A stretch of 64,000 nucleotides of DNA from JASSUD01 sp031963005 (lineage in GTDB: Bacteria > Pseudomonadota > Gammaproteobacteria > Burkholderiales > Burkholderiaceae), in assembly GCA_031963005.1 (NCBI GenBank), contig JASSUL010000006.1:95779-159778 (forward strand), in the 5' to 3' direction. This document shows, one piece after another, positions 27,381-36,483 of the stretch (within the stretch, counting starts at the first letter, position 1; every line of letters starts with the position of its first letter). A program made the translations under genes and the position numbers. A model generated the notes under the pieces. That model did no database searches. It saw nothing but the letters and a program-made list of their open reading frames with translations, and was not told the origin of the DNA.

Positions 27381-27953
27381 AATTCTTTTTCTCCTTATAG
27401 CTATTTTTATTTAGTCAGCTATTAAATGAGAGTTTTTGAAAAACCCACATCTGTTTTGCGAAAAAATATATGACAAAACGAAATATGAAGGAAATATTAT
27501 AATTTTGCAGGAAATGATGTGCTCTTTCTAAGAATATTTCAAAATTTATGGAGAATTTTCTGTATTGCAAAAAAGATTTAATATATAAAGAAATTTTTAT
27601 AGGAGTATTTGAGTTTTTAGATATTATTTTTAAATAAAAATCTATTTGAAATGCATATTATGCTGTGATCTGTATATATGATGTCTTGTGATCCGCGATA
27701 TAGCGCAATGGATGCTTCACTACCCGAAATACATCTTTCTCTTAAGAGGGGAGCAGGTCTTTTGATCTTTTTCAGTCCCTGCGCAATAGTAATGCGCGCA
27801 TTTTTGACATCGCCTAGTCCATTGCGAACCATGCCGCGTTCTATTTCTGTAAACTTACGGTTTTGCAATGATCCATTCATATGAAGGATTGTCGCGTACC
27901 AAGCCTGATACTCTTGTGAGTAGTTGGCTTGCACTATTTCTAGGGAATCTCGC
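27381..27953. other. AT-rich spacer upstream of lipA
   Basis: The first 270 bases are very AT-rich with no gene. The rest (27650-27953) is closer to average composition and may be the relic of a lost gene next to lipA: it has an open minus-strand frame (27617-27955) and weaker plus-strand frames, none of which I can assign. No lipB sequence is recognisable, although lipB commonly precedes lipA. Confidence 0.5.
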
Positions 27954-28958
27954 ATGACTGTTGCGCATGAGGATAAGCAGACTGGACAGACTGCTGGGGA
28001 GAGGCCGATGCCTCCTATATTTGACCCTACAGTAAAACAAAAGGCTCAAGCTAAAACCGCACGCATTCCGATCAAAATCGTCCCTGCGGAAAAGCTCAAA
28101 AAGCCCGATTGGATCCGTGTGAAGGCGGCTGCCCCTGGTTCGCGTTTTTACGAAATCAAGCAGATTTTGCGGGAGCATCAACTCCATACGGTCTGTGAAG
28201 AAGCCAGTTGCCCAAATATTGGCGAGTGTTTTGGTAAAGGCACAGCGACTTTTATGATCATGGGGGATAAATGTACGCGCCGCTGCCCGTTTTGTGACGT
28301 TGGACATGGCCGTCCGGATCCGCTCGATCCTCATGAGCCTGAGAATTTGGCAAAGACGATTGCTGCGCTCAAGCTCAATTATGTAGTGATTACTAGCGTA
28401 GATAGGGATGATTTGCGGGATGGCGGTGCAGGGCATTTTGTCGCATGCATCGAGCATACCCGAGCACTGTCGCCCCACACGCGTATTGAGATTTTGACGC
28501 CGGATTTTCGAGGACGCTTGGACCGCGCATTAGCCATTCTTAATACGGCTCCTCCTGATGTCATGAACCATAATTTAGAAACGGTTCCACGCTTATATAA
28601 AGAAGCGCGGCCAGGCTCTGATTACGCGTATTCATTACGCCTATTAAAAGAGTTTAAAGCAGCGCATCCGCATATCCCTACTAAGTCGGGATTGATGGTA
28701 GGGCTTGGAGAAGAAGAAGAAGAAATTATCCAGGTAATGCGTGATTTAAGAGCGCATGACGTCAATATGTTAACGATAGGGCAATATCTGCAACCTTCAG
28801 AACACCATTTGCCCGTGCGCTGCTATGTCACTCCCGAGACTTTTAAAAAATATGAAGAGATCGCCTATGAATTAGGCTTTACGCACGCCGCAGTGGGAGC
28901 AATGGTCCGTTCTAGTTATCATGCCGATGTGCAAGCGCATGAGGCTGGGGTCGTATAG
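27954..28958 (+). CDS. lipA: Lipoyl synthase
   Basis: LipA is the radical-SAM enzyme that inserts two sulfurs into protein-bound octanoyl groups to give lipoyl cofactors of 2-oxoacid dehydrogenases and the glycine cleavage system. The 334 residues show the auxiliary cluster CEEASCPNIGEC, the radical-SAM CTRRCPFC, ITSVDRDDLRDGGAGHF, the NHNLETVPRLY segment and the C-terminal VRSSYHAD whose serine ligates the auxiliary cluster. The start at 27954 has AGGGA 7 nt upstream and is preferred to an in-frame codon at 27924. The gene stands alone in orphan territory. A hairpin terminator follows. Confidence 0.97.
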   Translation: MTVAHEDKQTGQTAGERPMPPIFDPTVKQKAQAKTARIPIKIVPAEKLKKPDWIRVKAAAPGSRFYEIKQILREHQLHTVCEEASCPNIGECFGKGTATFMIMGDKCTRRCPFCDVGHGRPDPLDPHEPENLAKTIAALKLNYVVITSVDRDDLRDGGAGHFVACIEHTRALSPHTRIEILTPDFRGRLDRALAILNTAPPDVMNHNLETVPRLYKEARPGSDYAYSLRLLKEFKAAHPHIPTKSGLMVGLGEEEEEIIQVMRDLRAHDVNMLTIGQYLQPSEHHLPVRCYVTPETFKKYEEIAYELGFTHAAVGAMVRSSYHADVQAHEAGVV

Positions 28959-28993
28959 TAGTCCCCATGCAAGCCAATCCATTCGCCATGTTG

Positions 28994-29032
28994 AGATACG
29001 CCATGCTTATGGCGTATCTGTAGTGTATTTTT
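28994..29032 (+). terminator. Intrinsic terminator after lipA
   Basis: The 11-bp perfect stem AGATACGCCAT / ATGGCGTATCT with a GCTT-containing loop is followed by TGTATTTTT. It lies 36 bp after the lipA stop and before the convergent gene at 29068. Confidence 0.75.
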
Positions 29033-29067
29033 GATATCGCTGCAAAATGATTACTGGCATATCCAAA

Positions 29068-30234
29068 CTATAAACTCATATTGATGACAGTATGGTTGGT
29101 ATCAATAGTGTTATCTGATTCTATATTATTCACTAAATGAATAAGTGCTTTAAGAGATTGATTCGATACATTTTTGGCTTTTTGAGCTGCAGTATGCTCA
29201 CTTTCTGTTAATGGGAAAATTTTATTTATCTGCGCATTTCTCACGGATTCTTCATTTTTTATAGCAATATCTATATGTTCTAATAGTATAGGTATTTTTG
29301 AATAGAATGCTTCTGCGAGGGTTAACTGTTCTTTGAAATAGTTAACGGATTGAAGAAATAAGGGGATGTTAGGGAAATTTCGCCATGCTTTTTCCATCTC
29401 ATCACAAGTGATTGCTGCAATCCTAAACCCATAAACTAAAGAAGTAATCCATGCTGACGATAAAGAGAACACGGCAGCAGCATCTGCTCCATTTTTGCTG
29501 GCATGAATGGAAAGGTAGATGCTTGTCCCTATTAATCCGGCAAGAATGATTATATCTATAGCAGGACGGAATATATCGCCTATGTAGGAATGTATTATTT
29601 TTCTAGTGAATTTCATTGATTCTTTGCATTCATCAATCTCTTTTTTGGTATTAGTATATAGTTTTTCAGTCTTAGATATATATGATGGGGAATTGTTGTT
29701 GGTTAATCGTATGGTATTAATAGCCTTAATGGTTTTTTTCATAGATATTGTGATGTTTTTTTGTATAGCATAGGCGTTTAAATGGCGCAATTTATCTTCG
29801 GGCCTATTGTCTCTATCATACCTTGCGGCGACTTGTTGTTTTAATTTTTCATGTGCGAGCTTTATATTAATAGATTTATTTTTTATTTCTGTAAATTCGA
29901 GAATTTTTTCATTCATTCTGGATAATATATTGAGTAATGCAATATCGCGGCTTGGATAATCCTGTTTAAGTAAAAAATTAATAAGATGGGAAAATATTAT
30001 TTTATAGGTTTCATCATCGTAGTCTGAGGAATTTTCAAGATATTGAAAATAATAATGAATGTCCTCAATATCAAACGCATAGAAAAAGTGATTGGCTATG
30101 GGATATTGTTTTAATAAATCCTCCAATCGTATTTTTCTTTTGTCTTTAGGATGATTTAATTGCGCAAGTTCAATAGGGGGTGTAGTTGCTGGAAGTGGAG
30201 CAATGCGGTTGGAACGGAGTTCTAAACCAAACAT
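29068..30234 (-). CDS. Hypothetical helical protein with a central membrane hairpin
   Basis: A 388-residue protein, not recognised, AT-rich, with AGAGG upstream of the ATG. About 215 mostly helical, charged residues are followed by two membrane segments at about 223-243 and 252-274 separated by SKNGADAAAV-type polar residues. A helical C-terminus contains FPNIPLFLQSVNYF (287-300) and LLEHIDIA. A similar post-membrane segment (LPNIEIIITYINSL ... IGRIDEA) occurs in the orphan at 32275-33435, so the two may be distant paralogues. Lack of a signal peptide and the bilobed hydrophobic region give it the Inc-like layout. Confidence 0.68.
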   Translation of the reverse strand: MFGLELRSNRIAPLPATTPPIELAQLNHPKDKRKIRLEDLLKQYPIANHFFYAFDIEDIHYYFQYLENSSDYDDETYKIIFSHLINFLLKQDYPSRDIALLNILSRMNEKILEFTEIKNKSINIKLAHEKLKQQVAARYDRDNRPEDKLRHLNAYAIQKNITISMKKTIKAINTIRLTNNNSPSYISKTEKLYTNTKKEIDECKESMKFTRKIIHSYIGDIFRPAIDIIILAGLIGTSIYLSIHASKNGADAAAVFSLSSAWITSLVYGFRIAAITCDEMEKAWRNFPNIPLFLQSVNYFKEQLTLAEAFYSKIPILLEHIDIAIKNEESVRNAQINKIFPLTESEHTAAQKAKNVSNQSLKALIHLVNNIESDNTIDTNHTVINMSL

Positions 30235-30588
30235 TATTGACCTCTACAATTTATCATTATAAATTTTATAAGAGGTTCAATAAATATGCCGCAAAAAACA
30301 ATGCTGCATTTACCTTATTATAAAAATAAATGCCGTAACCAAATCATGTAATTGCGGTTGAGGCCTGCAAGGGCTATGCCTATACGAATACATAGTCTAA
30401 GGCTGAATATTCGTATCCCTACGTTATAAGTCTTAACTGAAGTTACGCAGGTTGTAGAAAAGGGAGTTATAGATCAGTAGAGCGCAAAGATGAAAAGTAG
30501 GTGGTCATCATGTTGGGGTTCGTGCCCATAAGCGCTAACCCCAACATGATGACCACGGTCTTTTTCAATACCTGCGTAACATCGGGTC
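30235..30588. other. Intergenic region holding repeat B2
   Basis: Besides repeat B2 (30442-30580), this stretch has a short inverted pair ATACGAATA/TATTCGTAT around 30378-30410. No gene is visible. The repeat ends 9 bp before the purA stop codon, so its hairpin may also act as the purA 3' end. Confidence 0.5.
30442..30580. repeat. Palindromic MITE-like repeat, family B (copy B2)
   Basis: Terminal inverted repeats GTTACGCAGGT (30442) and ACCTGCGTAAC (ending 30580) enclose the inverted pair GGTGGTCATCATGTTGGGGTT / complement around a loop GCCCATAAGCGC. Left-arm sequence TAGAGCGCAAAGATGAAAAG matches, in reverse complement, the right arm of copy B1. The flanks also resemble each other (TCTTAA near both ends), so the true inverted repeats may extend about 10 bp outward. 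No coding capacity. Confidence 0.87.
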
Positions 30589-31953
30589 TTAAGATAAAAA
30601 AGGATGCCGTAACAGAATGGTATCGTCGCGATCAGGGCCTGTGGAGACCATGTCGATGGGCACGCCTACAGTTTCTTCTACGCACTGCAAATAATGGCGG
30701 GCTTCGGGGGGTAAAGCTTCCCAGTCTGTCAGGCCTGCCGTGTTACATTGCCAGCCTGGAAAACTTTTATAAATAGGTTCGCAGCGTTGGGCGGTGACGG
30801 CATCAGGTGGTAATAAATCGATTTCTTCACCGTCGAGCTTGTAGCCTATGCAGAGTTGGATGCTTTCCAAGTGATCCAGCACATCGAGTTTGGTCAGGCA
30901 CAGACTAGAGACACCGTTGATTTGTACAGAACGCTTTAGCGCTGCCGCATCTAGCCATCCTGTTCGGCGAGCGCGTCCGGTGACAGAGCCAAATTCATTG
31001 CCTATTTTGGCTAAGCTGATGCCGATAGGATCTTGGCGATGAGGGTTGTCTGCATCAAAGAGTTCACTGGGGAAAGGACCGGCTCCTACACGGGTGCAAT
31101 AGGCTTTGGTGATACCAAAGACGGTATGCAAGTGCTGTGGTCCTACTCCTGCGCCTGCAGCGGCTGCACCTGCTACGCAATTGCTGCTGGTGACAAAAGG
31201 ATAGGTTCCGTGATCGATATCGAGCAACGTGCCTTGCGCACCTTCAAACAAGAGATTCTGCCCTTTTTGCTGTACGGCATGTAGCTCGGCAGAGACATCC
31301 GTTAGCATGGGTAATAATTCCGGTGCATTATGGAGCAATCTATCGAGCGTCTGCGCTTCATCGACGGGACTGGCATGTAAGTAGTGCGTCAGTATGAAAT
31401 TATGGTAATCGAGCACTTCATGGAGCCGATCTGCCAAGCGAGGGATATCGCGTAAATCATTCATACGCAGTGCTCTGCGAGCCACTTTATCTTCATAGGC
31501 GGGGCCGATGCCTCGTCCGGTCGTTCCGATTTTATCTATGCCGCGTTGTAATTCCCGTGCCCGGTCAATAGCCGCATGCGAAGGCAGCAATAAAGTTGCT
31601 GCACACGAGATGCGCAAACGGCTGCGGACTTCTAGTCCGGCAATCTCCAATTCTTTGATTTCTTGCAAAAGCGCCTCAGGCGATACCACAACTCCGTTCC
31701 CGATATAGGCCTTCACTTGCGGACGCATAATGCCGGATGGAATCAACCGTAATACGGTTTTACGTCCATCGATGATCAGCGTATGTCCTGCATTATGCCC
31801 CCCCTGAAAACGCACAACCCCTTGCGCATGATCAGTGAGCCAATCCACGACTTTACCTTTACCTTCATCACCCCATTGGGTGCCGATGACCACTACATTG
31901 CGGCCTGATGCAGCAGAAGGGGAAGCATGTTTTTGAGAATCAAAAGTAGACAT
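30589..31953 (-). CDS. purA: Adenylosuccinate synthetase
   Basis: PurA makes adenylosuccinate from IMP, aspartate and GTP, the first committed step to AMP. The 454-residue product shows the P-loop GTQWGDEGKGKVVDWL, FQGGHNAGHTLIIDG, TTGRGIGPAYEDKVARRALR and FEGAQGTLLDIDHGTYPFVTSSN. It ends with STGPDRDDTILL. ATG 31953 is chosen over a TTG four codons upstream. In Burkholderia purA usually follows hflK-hflC-hisZ; here its upstream neighbour is an orphan gene, so the ancestral context is lost or rearranged. Confidence 0.97.
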   Translation of the reverse strand: MSTFDSQKHASPSAASGRNVVVIGTQWGDEGKGKVVDWLTDHAQGVVRFQGGHNAGHTLIIDGRKTVLRLIPSGIMRPQVKAYIGNGVVVSPEALLQEIKELEIAGLEVRSRLRISCAATLLLPSHAAIDRARELQRGIDKIGTTGRGIGPAYEDKVARRALRMNDLRDIPRLADRLHEVLDYHNFILTHYLHASPVDEAQTLDRLLHNAPELLPMLTDVSAELHAVQQKGQNLLFEGAQGTLLDIDHGTYPFVTSSNCVAGAAAAGAGVGPQHLHTVFGITKAYCTRVGAGPFPSELFDADNPHRQDPIGISLAKIGNEFGSVTGRARRTGWLDAAALKRSVQINGVSSLCLTKLDVLDHLESIQLCIGYKLDGEEIDLLPPDAVTAQRCEPIYKSFPGWQCNTAGLTDWEALPPEARHYLQCVEETVGVPIDMVSTGPDRDDTILLRHPFLS

Positions 31954-32274
31954 AAGCAAGGTCAAAAAAATGAAAAAGCCCGTGCGGTTTTACGCACACA
32001 GCAGGCATTTGCACCGAGAGAGCGGCAAGGTGCATGGCATAGAGAGTGAAAAATGCAAAGGTAACACGTAGTCCGTATAGTTTTGTAGGGTTGATATACA
32101 GGAACTTGGAAGTTTTTGACTGGTATGGCAGGAGGAAGAGAGGGGAGCCCTATCTGCGCACAGGACTTTATTTTATATGATATGGAAGAAGAATAAGGGC
32201 TCCTTATTCATTTAATGCCGTTTGCTGCAAAATGGCTCCTGAAGTGAGCCAAGTAGAGCATGTACCGTTAGGAC
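31954..32274. other. Intergenic region upstream of purA
   Basis: These 321 bases contain the purA leader and a long-range inverted pair (GGAGCCCTAT near 32144 and ATAAGGGCTCC near 32196) that could form a hairpin before the convergent flank. No gene seen. No riboswitch or PurR-like operator could be identified with confidence. Confidence 0.45.
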
Positions 32275-33435
32275 TTACACGATAGCAGCTGCTATCGCAT
32301 TTGCAGACATACTGGAGCTAGCAGGGCTGTTTTGCGCTTGATGAGAGGGTAATTGTTTAAACTCCTGTTCGAGTTCCATGGCTGCATTTTCGATTTCTTC
32401 TAGCTTATTTTTATTATCTTTTAGAGTTTTAGCCTCATCTATACGACCTATCAAGAAATGAACTTTTTCATAAATTTTATGGAGAGAATTTATATAAGTT
32501 ATGATAATTTCAATATTTGGTAATAAGGATTGTATGTCACGCTTTTTTTTCTGTGCGTCTCGAAGGGAGGGCGTGGATATAAATATAGATGAGCCGATAA
32601 GAAACATCAACCCTGGAAGGCATATGGCGGGTATGGAATAAGAGTGAGTCGCAATAAAAATGGCCATCATCAATATGGATAAAACGATTGCACCTATACT
32701 CATTTTTATAGTCCGAACTTCACTACTGCTGGACTCTACTTCCCGCTCCAACTTCCGTATCAAATTGTGATTTTTTGTAAATTTAGCTTCAATATCAGTG
32801 CACAATTTTTGCGCAGCTTGTATATATTTATAAGCGCATAAGGTAAGTTCAGATTTTATGTAGGAATATGGCCCTTTTTGACTCTCATCCTGGAGGGGAT
32901 TTTTGTATTTTAAGTCTAAATGTCCTTTCCAGATTATTTTGTCATCATCCATCAATAAATAATACCCTTTTTCATTTATATGTGACGGCGATAGCGGATA
33001 AAAAAATCCATCAGAGAGCAGAATTTCAGCATTATAATTATTATTATATAAAATAATACCACCGATGCGAGTCGTTTCATTTTTAGTGATATTTTCAAAA
33101 TCAAAATTTTTTTCTATATCCTCATTATTCCAATAATATTCATTATTGCTGCATTCTGGTTCTATGGTGTGCAAGCTTCTAACATCTTCAAGAATTTCTG
33201 GAAAAATTTCTAATAAGTTTTTTAACTCTTTTTGTGGATCAAGATCTTTAGGTCTTTCAGTGGCTCTCAATTTTTTTATAATTTCTTTATAAATTTCTTT
33301 GATTGAAGAATGGGGATTTTTTTCAGAAAGATTTTTGGCCTGATCATCAGGCTGCGCGCTACTAGAAGTGAAGCCTGAAGGCGCAAACGGTATGGTTGGG
33401 GAGGAGGGGGAGGAAATTGGAGGCGTGTTAGGCAT
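32275..33435 (-). CDS. Hypothetical coiled-coil protein with a membrane hairpin
   Basis: A 386-residue orphan. The start is Pro/Ser-rich (PPISSPSSPTIPFAPSG), then come charged helices and a coiled coil (about 195-240). Two membrane segments follow at about 244-264 and 267-287, joined by only a few polar residues, then a long helical C-terminus with LPNIEIIITYINSL (305-318), IGRIDEA and a final Ser/Ala/Asn tail. ATG 33435 is used; a TTG four codons upstream is less likely. The post-membrane part resembles that of the orphan at 29068. Function unknown. Confidence 0.68.
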   Translation of the reverse strand: MPNTPPISSPSSPTIPFAPSGFTSSSAQPDDQAKNLSEKNPHSSIKEIYKEIIKKLRATERPKDLDPQKELKNLLEIFPEILEDVRSLHTIEPECSNNEYYWNNEDIEKNFDFENITKNETTRIGGIILYNNNYNAEILLSDGFFYPLSPSHINEKGYYLLMDDDKIIWKGHLDLKYKNPLQDESQKGPYSYIKSELTLCAYKYIQAAQKLCTDIEAKFTKNHNLIRKLEREVESSSSEVRTIKMSIGAIVLSILMMAIFIATHSYSIPAICLPGLMFLIGSSIFISTPSLRDAQKKKRDIQSLLPNIEIIITYINSLHKIYEKVHFLIGRIDEAKTLKDNKNKLEEIENAAMELEQEFKQLPSHQAQNSPASSSMSANAIAAAIV

Positions 33436-33846
33436 AGAAAGACTCAATGCTTTGTATAGAAATTTGATATAGGGGGCTGAAACAGCCTATCTGTTATGTG
33501 CTCGTGAGTGACCAGTTACTTTGCGCAGGTAAAGGAGCAAGCAGGTACAGATAGCGCATATGGCCATGCAGCATATACAGGGAATCGTATCAGAATTTCA
33601 GCGGGAGGCGCTGCTTTTTCATTCGCGCATGCTGAGTCAGGTATGAAGGTATGCTGGAACTGGGCCTTGGCGCAGCGGTATTCGTTCAAAGAGTCGGGCA
33701 TACTCCTCTAGCCTGCTGAATAGCCCCAAGGTGAAAGAGCGTGAGAGACAAAATTTGCCACTAATCCACAAGCTGGTGATCTATTAAATGTGGATATAGT
33801 GAGCAATATATTTGTGTTGTATCCCTATATTAGAGTCAATGTGAGA
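33436..33846. other. Spacer with a GC-richer patch of unknown origin
   Basis: Bases 33510-33720 are distinctly richer in G+C than the orphan genes around them and are open on both strands (61-67 codons). I recognise no protein in either frame. This may be a relic of a former gene. The remaining bases are AT-rich and show nothing. Confidence 0.4.
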
Positions 33847-34737
33847 TCACCTTGCGCGTAAAGGTCTCATTGCATCTTTAGCAAGATCTTTTTGAATTTG
33901 TTCTACTGTATTAATAATTGTGCCTAGTTCTTTGAAGAGTTCTACAATTTCCCTATTATTTTCTGAATTTTTTAAGTGTTTTATATGATTAATAATCTTT
34001 GTTGCATAGCGCGGGGTTGAATTAGTTGCATCTAGATGTCTTTTAAAATATTCTAATGTGTTTTTTATTTTTACTGAATCAATGCAATTTTTAAAAAATA
34101 GTAAAGGACTTAATTTGTATATAAGGTTTCTATTTTCCTCATTGATCTCCTCTTGTAATATATAAGTTTTATATTCCATAAGTATTTCATCAATAGTATT
34201 TTTTACTTTATCGGCTATTTCTTGTGTTTCCAATGTTTCTGAATCGAAACGCTCGACTATATCATTAATATTTTGTTTGTTTTCGCTCTTAGACAATATA
34301 TGCAGAAGTTTTTCTTCTGTTTCATTTATAAATAAAAGATTTTTATTTTTATAAGCATATTGAAAAAAATTTTCAAAATAATCAGTATCTTGCGATGCTA
34401 CGGATTTACCCACTGTAGGTGGAACTATATCTTGCAATTCTATGGATTCATCCACTATAGGTAGGTCTATGGTGGATGAATCATCAATTCGAGTATAACC
34501 GGAAAATATCTTCGAAATATCAGTTCGATTATAAATAGAAAATATATTTTCCATCAGAGATAAATTTGTAGATGGCGAATTTGATTTTTGTATATTATCG
34601 CCACTGATATTGCTCAATTCTATTGATTGATGTGGTGTAGATATATTGCTAGTATTATGGCGATTATTAGAAATGCCGGTATCTTTTTTCGAAAAAGTAC
34701 CGTAGCCTGTGTGTGTATATTGATTAATAATCGTCAT
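33847..34737 (-). CDS. Hypothetical soluble Asn/Ile/Glu-rich protein
   Basis: A 296-residue orphan without membrane segments. The N-terminal 120 residues are Ser/Thr/Asn-rich with a short internal near-repeat (SSTIDLPIVDESIELQDI and the SIELSNISG before it). The rest is helical. A motif E-I-L-x-x-Y-x-x-Y-x-L at 184-194 and a later ELFKELGTII segment find counterparts in the adjacent orphan at 35631-36176. Both also have a YGT tripeptide near the start, which suggests tandem paralogues that have diverged strongly. No obvious Shine-Dalgarno precedes the ATG. Function unknown. Confidence 0.62.
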   Translation of the reverse strand: MTIINQYTHTGYGTFSKKDTGISNNRHNTSNISTPHQSIELSNISGDNIQKSNSPSTNLSLMENIFSIYNRTDISKIFSGYTRIDDSSTIDLPIVDESIELQDIVPPTVGKSVASQDTDYFENFFQYAYKNKNLLFINETEEKLLHILSKSENKQNINDIVERFDSETLETQEIADKVKNTIDEILMEYKTYILQEEINEENRNLIYKLSPLLFFKNCIDSVKIKNTLEYFKRHLDATNSTPRYATKIINHIKHLKNSENNREIVELFKELGTIINTVEQIQKDLAKDAMRPLRAR

Positions 34738-35630
34738 ATTCTAATTGCCTTAAAGTTTAATGGTTTTATTGCAGAAATAGAAATGCTAAGAATATAAAAG
34801 CCTATATTTATTAAAAAATTAAAATATATAGGTAAATTTTTATGCCTTTTAAATCTTTAATAGACTTCGGATCTGTAAAGCTCTACGCTTTTTTGTGTCT
34901 ATGCAGTGCACAGCTTTCTTGCTGTCATTTTTTGGCTCTTCAATACTTGCTTTACTAGCATTGACGTATTGTGTGTGAGGTTGTTTTGTTTTTATTAAAA
35001 ATGAAATGGCAATGGAGTGTTAACCTGATAATACCAGAATTTTGAGAAAAAGCTGGGGGTTTTGTAAGAAAAAAGAGTGGGGAGCTTGGTATGACCATTC
35101 ATTGTTTATGAGGAGATCGTTGGGCAAGCCAGCTGGCTAGATTTTCAGAGGGTAATGGTTCGCAAGAGGAGGGCTGCACTTTGATGTGCGGCAGCGCAAT
35201 GCGCACTTTGAAGCCATAGCAACCCTACATCTGCCCCCATCTTCCGCTACAACTTCGATGGATACTAACCATTGGACATCAATTGAAGTGCAGTACTCAC
35301 TATTTTTTGATTTCTATAATTATTCAAATAATCAAAAAATTCTAAGCAGACTCCAATATAAAAAATTCCAATCAATTCGTTTTAATCATCAAGAATTCGC
35401 TTATCTTTCATTAAGATAATAAAATTGCAAAATATTAAAAAATACAGTTAACCGTATGGCTTTTGTTGTTGTTATGCATTCAGTGTTTATTTTTTAAATT
35501 TCGAATAAAGGAGCAATAGGTTTTTTTATTTATATAGTGAAGCCATAAAAAATAGGAAAGTCTTATCTCTATACTATCAGGTGGATTTAAATTATTTTTT
35601 TGGACTTCCTCTTTTTTCGATAGCTTTGAA
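34738..35630. other. 893-bp region without an assignable gene; possible decayed gene
   Basis: Flanks are AT-rich. Bases 35100-35290 are richer in G+C and, on the minus strand, give fragments in several frames (for example GFKVRIALPHIKVQ and then SENLASWLAQRS) without a continuous frame, as in a decayed gene. A plus-strand frame of 77 codons (35186-35419) crosses the border between the two compositions and is not credible. I could not identify the parent family. Confidence 0.4.
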
Positions 35631-36176
35631 TTAATTTTTATTATAAATAAAGCTTTCTAAGCTCCTAAAGATATTTATCATTTTTCTATCTCGTGTTGCT
35701 TCGCTTGGTTGTTTTTCGACTGTTGCATTAATAATAAGTCGTGCTAAACCTGTTATTAATAGTTTTTTTTCTTCTATTATTTTTATAAATTCTTTATTTT
35801 CTTTTCTTAGGGCATAATTGTTGTACTTTATAAGCAGTTCTTGGATGATTTTTATTAAATTATTCTTGTTCTCGAAGCTCATTTTTTCTAAGCTAGAAAT
35901 ATTAGCTTCATTAGAGGAAAGTAATGTAGATTCATTTTTTGCAAAAGAAAAAAATATACTTAAAATTTTTATTATTTTTTTATCTTTTGAGCATTGAGAT
36001 ATTTCCCCTGCATTATCTTTCAAAAATTGTGCAAAGGTAAATCTGGTGCTGTTATTATTCTTTGGAAGATTTTCGTTGCATGTATGGGAAATATATGGTG
36101 ACTTTGCTGAGAATGCATAAGAAGTCCCATAATTTGGTTGGGCTCTTGCGATACTGATGAGGGGTATATTCTCCAT
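35631..36176 (-). CDS. Hypothetical small helical protein, likely paralogue of 33847-34737
   Basis: A 181-residue orphan, AT-rich, with AGGTG before the ATG. Residues 1-45 look disordered (PNYGTSYAFSAKSPYIS); the rest is helical and charged. E-L-L-I-K-Y-N-N-Y-A-L at 113-123 matches the E-[IL]-L-x-x-Y-x-x-Y-x-L pattern of the neighbouring 296-residue orphan with the same spacing, and INIFRSLESFI near the end resembles its ELFKELGTII segment. IIQELLIKY also resembles the duplicated module of the orphan at 25860. No membrane segment. Function unknown. Confidence 0.62.
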   Translation of the reverse strand: MENIPLISIARAQPNYGTSYAFSAKSPYISHTCNENLPKNNNSTRFTFAQFLKDNAGEISQCSKDKKIIKILSIFFSFAKNESTLLSSNEANISSLEKMSFENKNNLIKIIQELLIKYNNYALRKENKEFIKIIEEKKLLITGLARLIINATVEKQPSEATRDRKMINIFRSLESFIYNKN

Positions 36177-36483
36177 ATTTCAGGCACCTTAAAAGTTAAT
36201 ATTTTTAAATAATAAAATAAGATATCCGCAATCTTTCTATTTTCAATGTAAATGCAATAGAGTATTGGCCTGATAATATCAAGAATTTTAAGAAAAAGCT
36301 GAATTTTTTGTAAGATAAAACAGAAATAGCTTACATAGAGTTTATTTTGCTATCCCTGGCGAGATAAGAAGGGAAGGGGCGTTCAACAAGGCTTTGTGAA
36401 GCCTTGTTGGAGGGGATAGGCAAGAAGGGTTGGAGCGCTTCATGGTCGTACATGGAGGCTGCGTAGCGGTTGAAGCCCCTCTG
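36177..36483. other. Spacer downstream of pcnB with a nested hairpin
   Basis: The 11-bp perfect stem CAACAAGGCTT/AAGCCTTGTTG (about 36384-36409) is nested inside weaker pairing (CTATCCC/GGGATAG; AGGGGC-TTCAAC repeated in inverted form near 36470). It lies downstream of pcnB and may form its 3' end, but neither strand has a clear T-run. The rest is AT-rich and empty. Confidence 0.5.

Noticed and set aside
27617..27955. Minus-strand open frame of 112 codons next to lipA
   Set aside because: Its start codon overlaps the lipA start in opposite orientation, it has no ribosome site, and no family is recognisable.
35186..35419. Plus-strand frame of 77 codons
   Set aside because: It crosses a sharp change in base composition and matches nothing known; more likely part of a decayed region.
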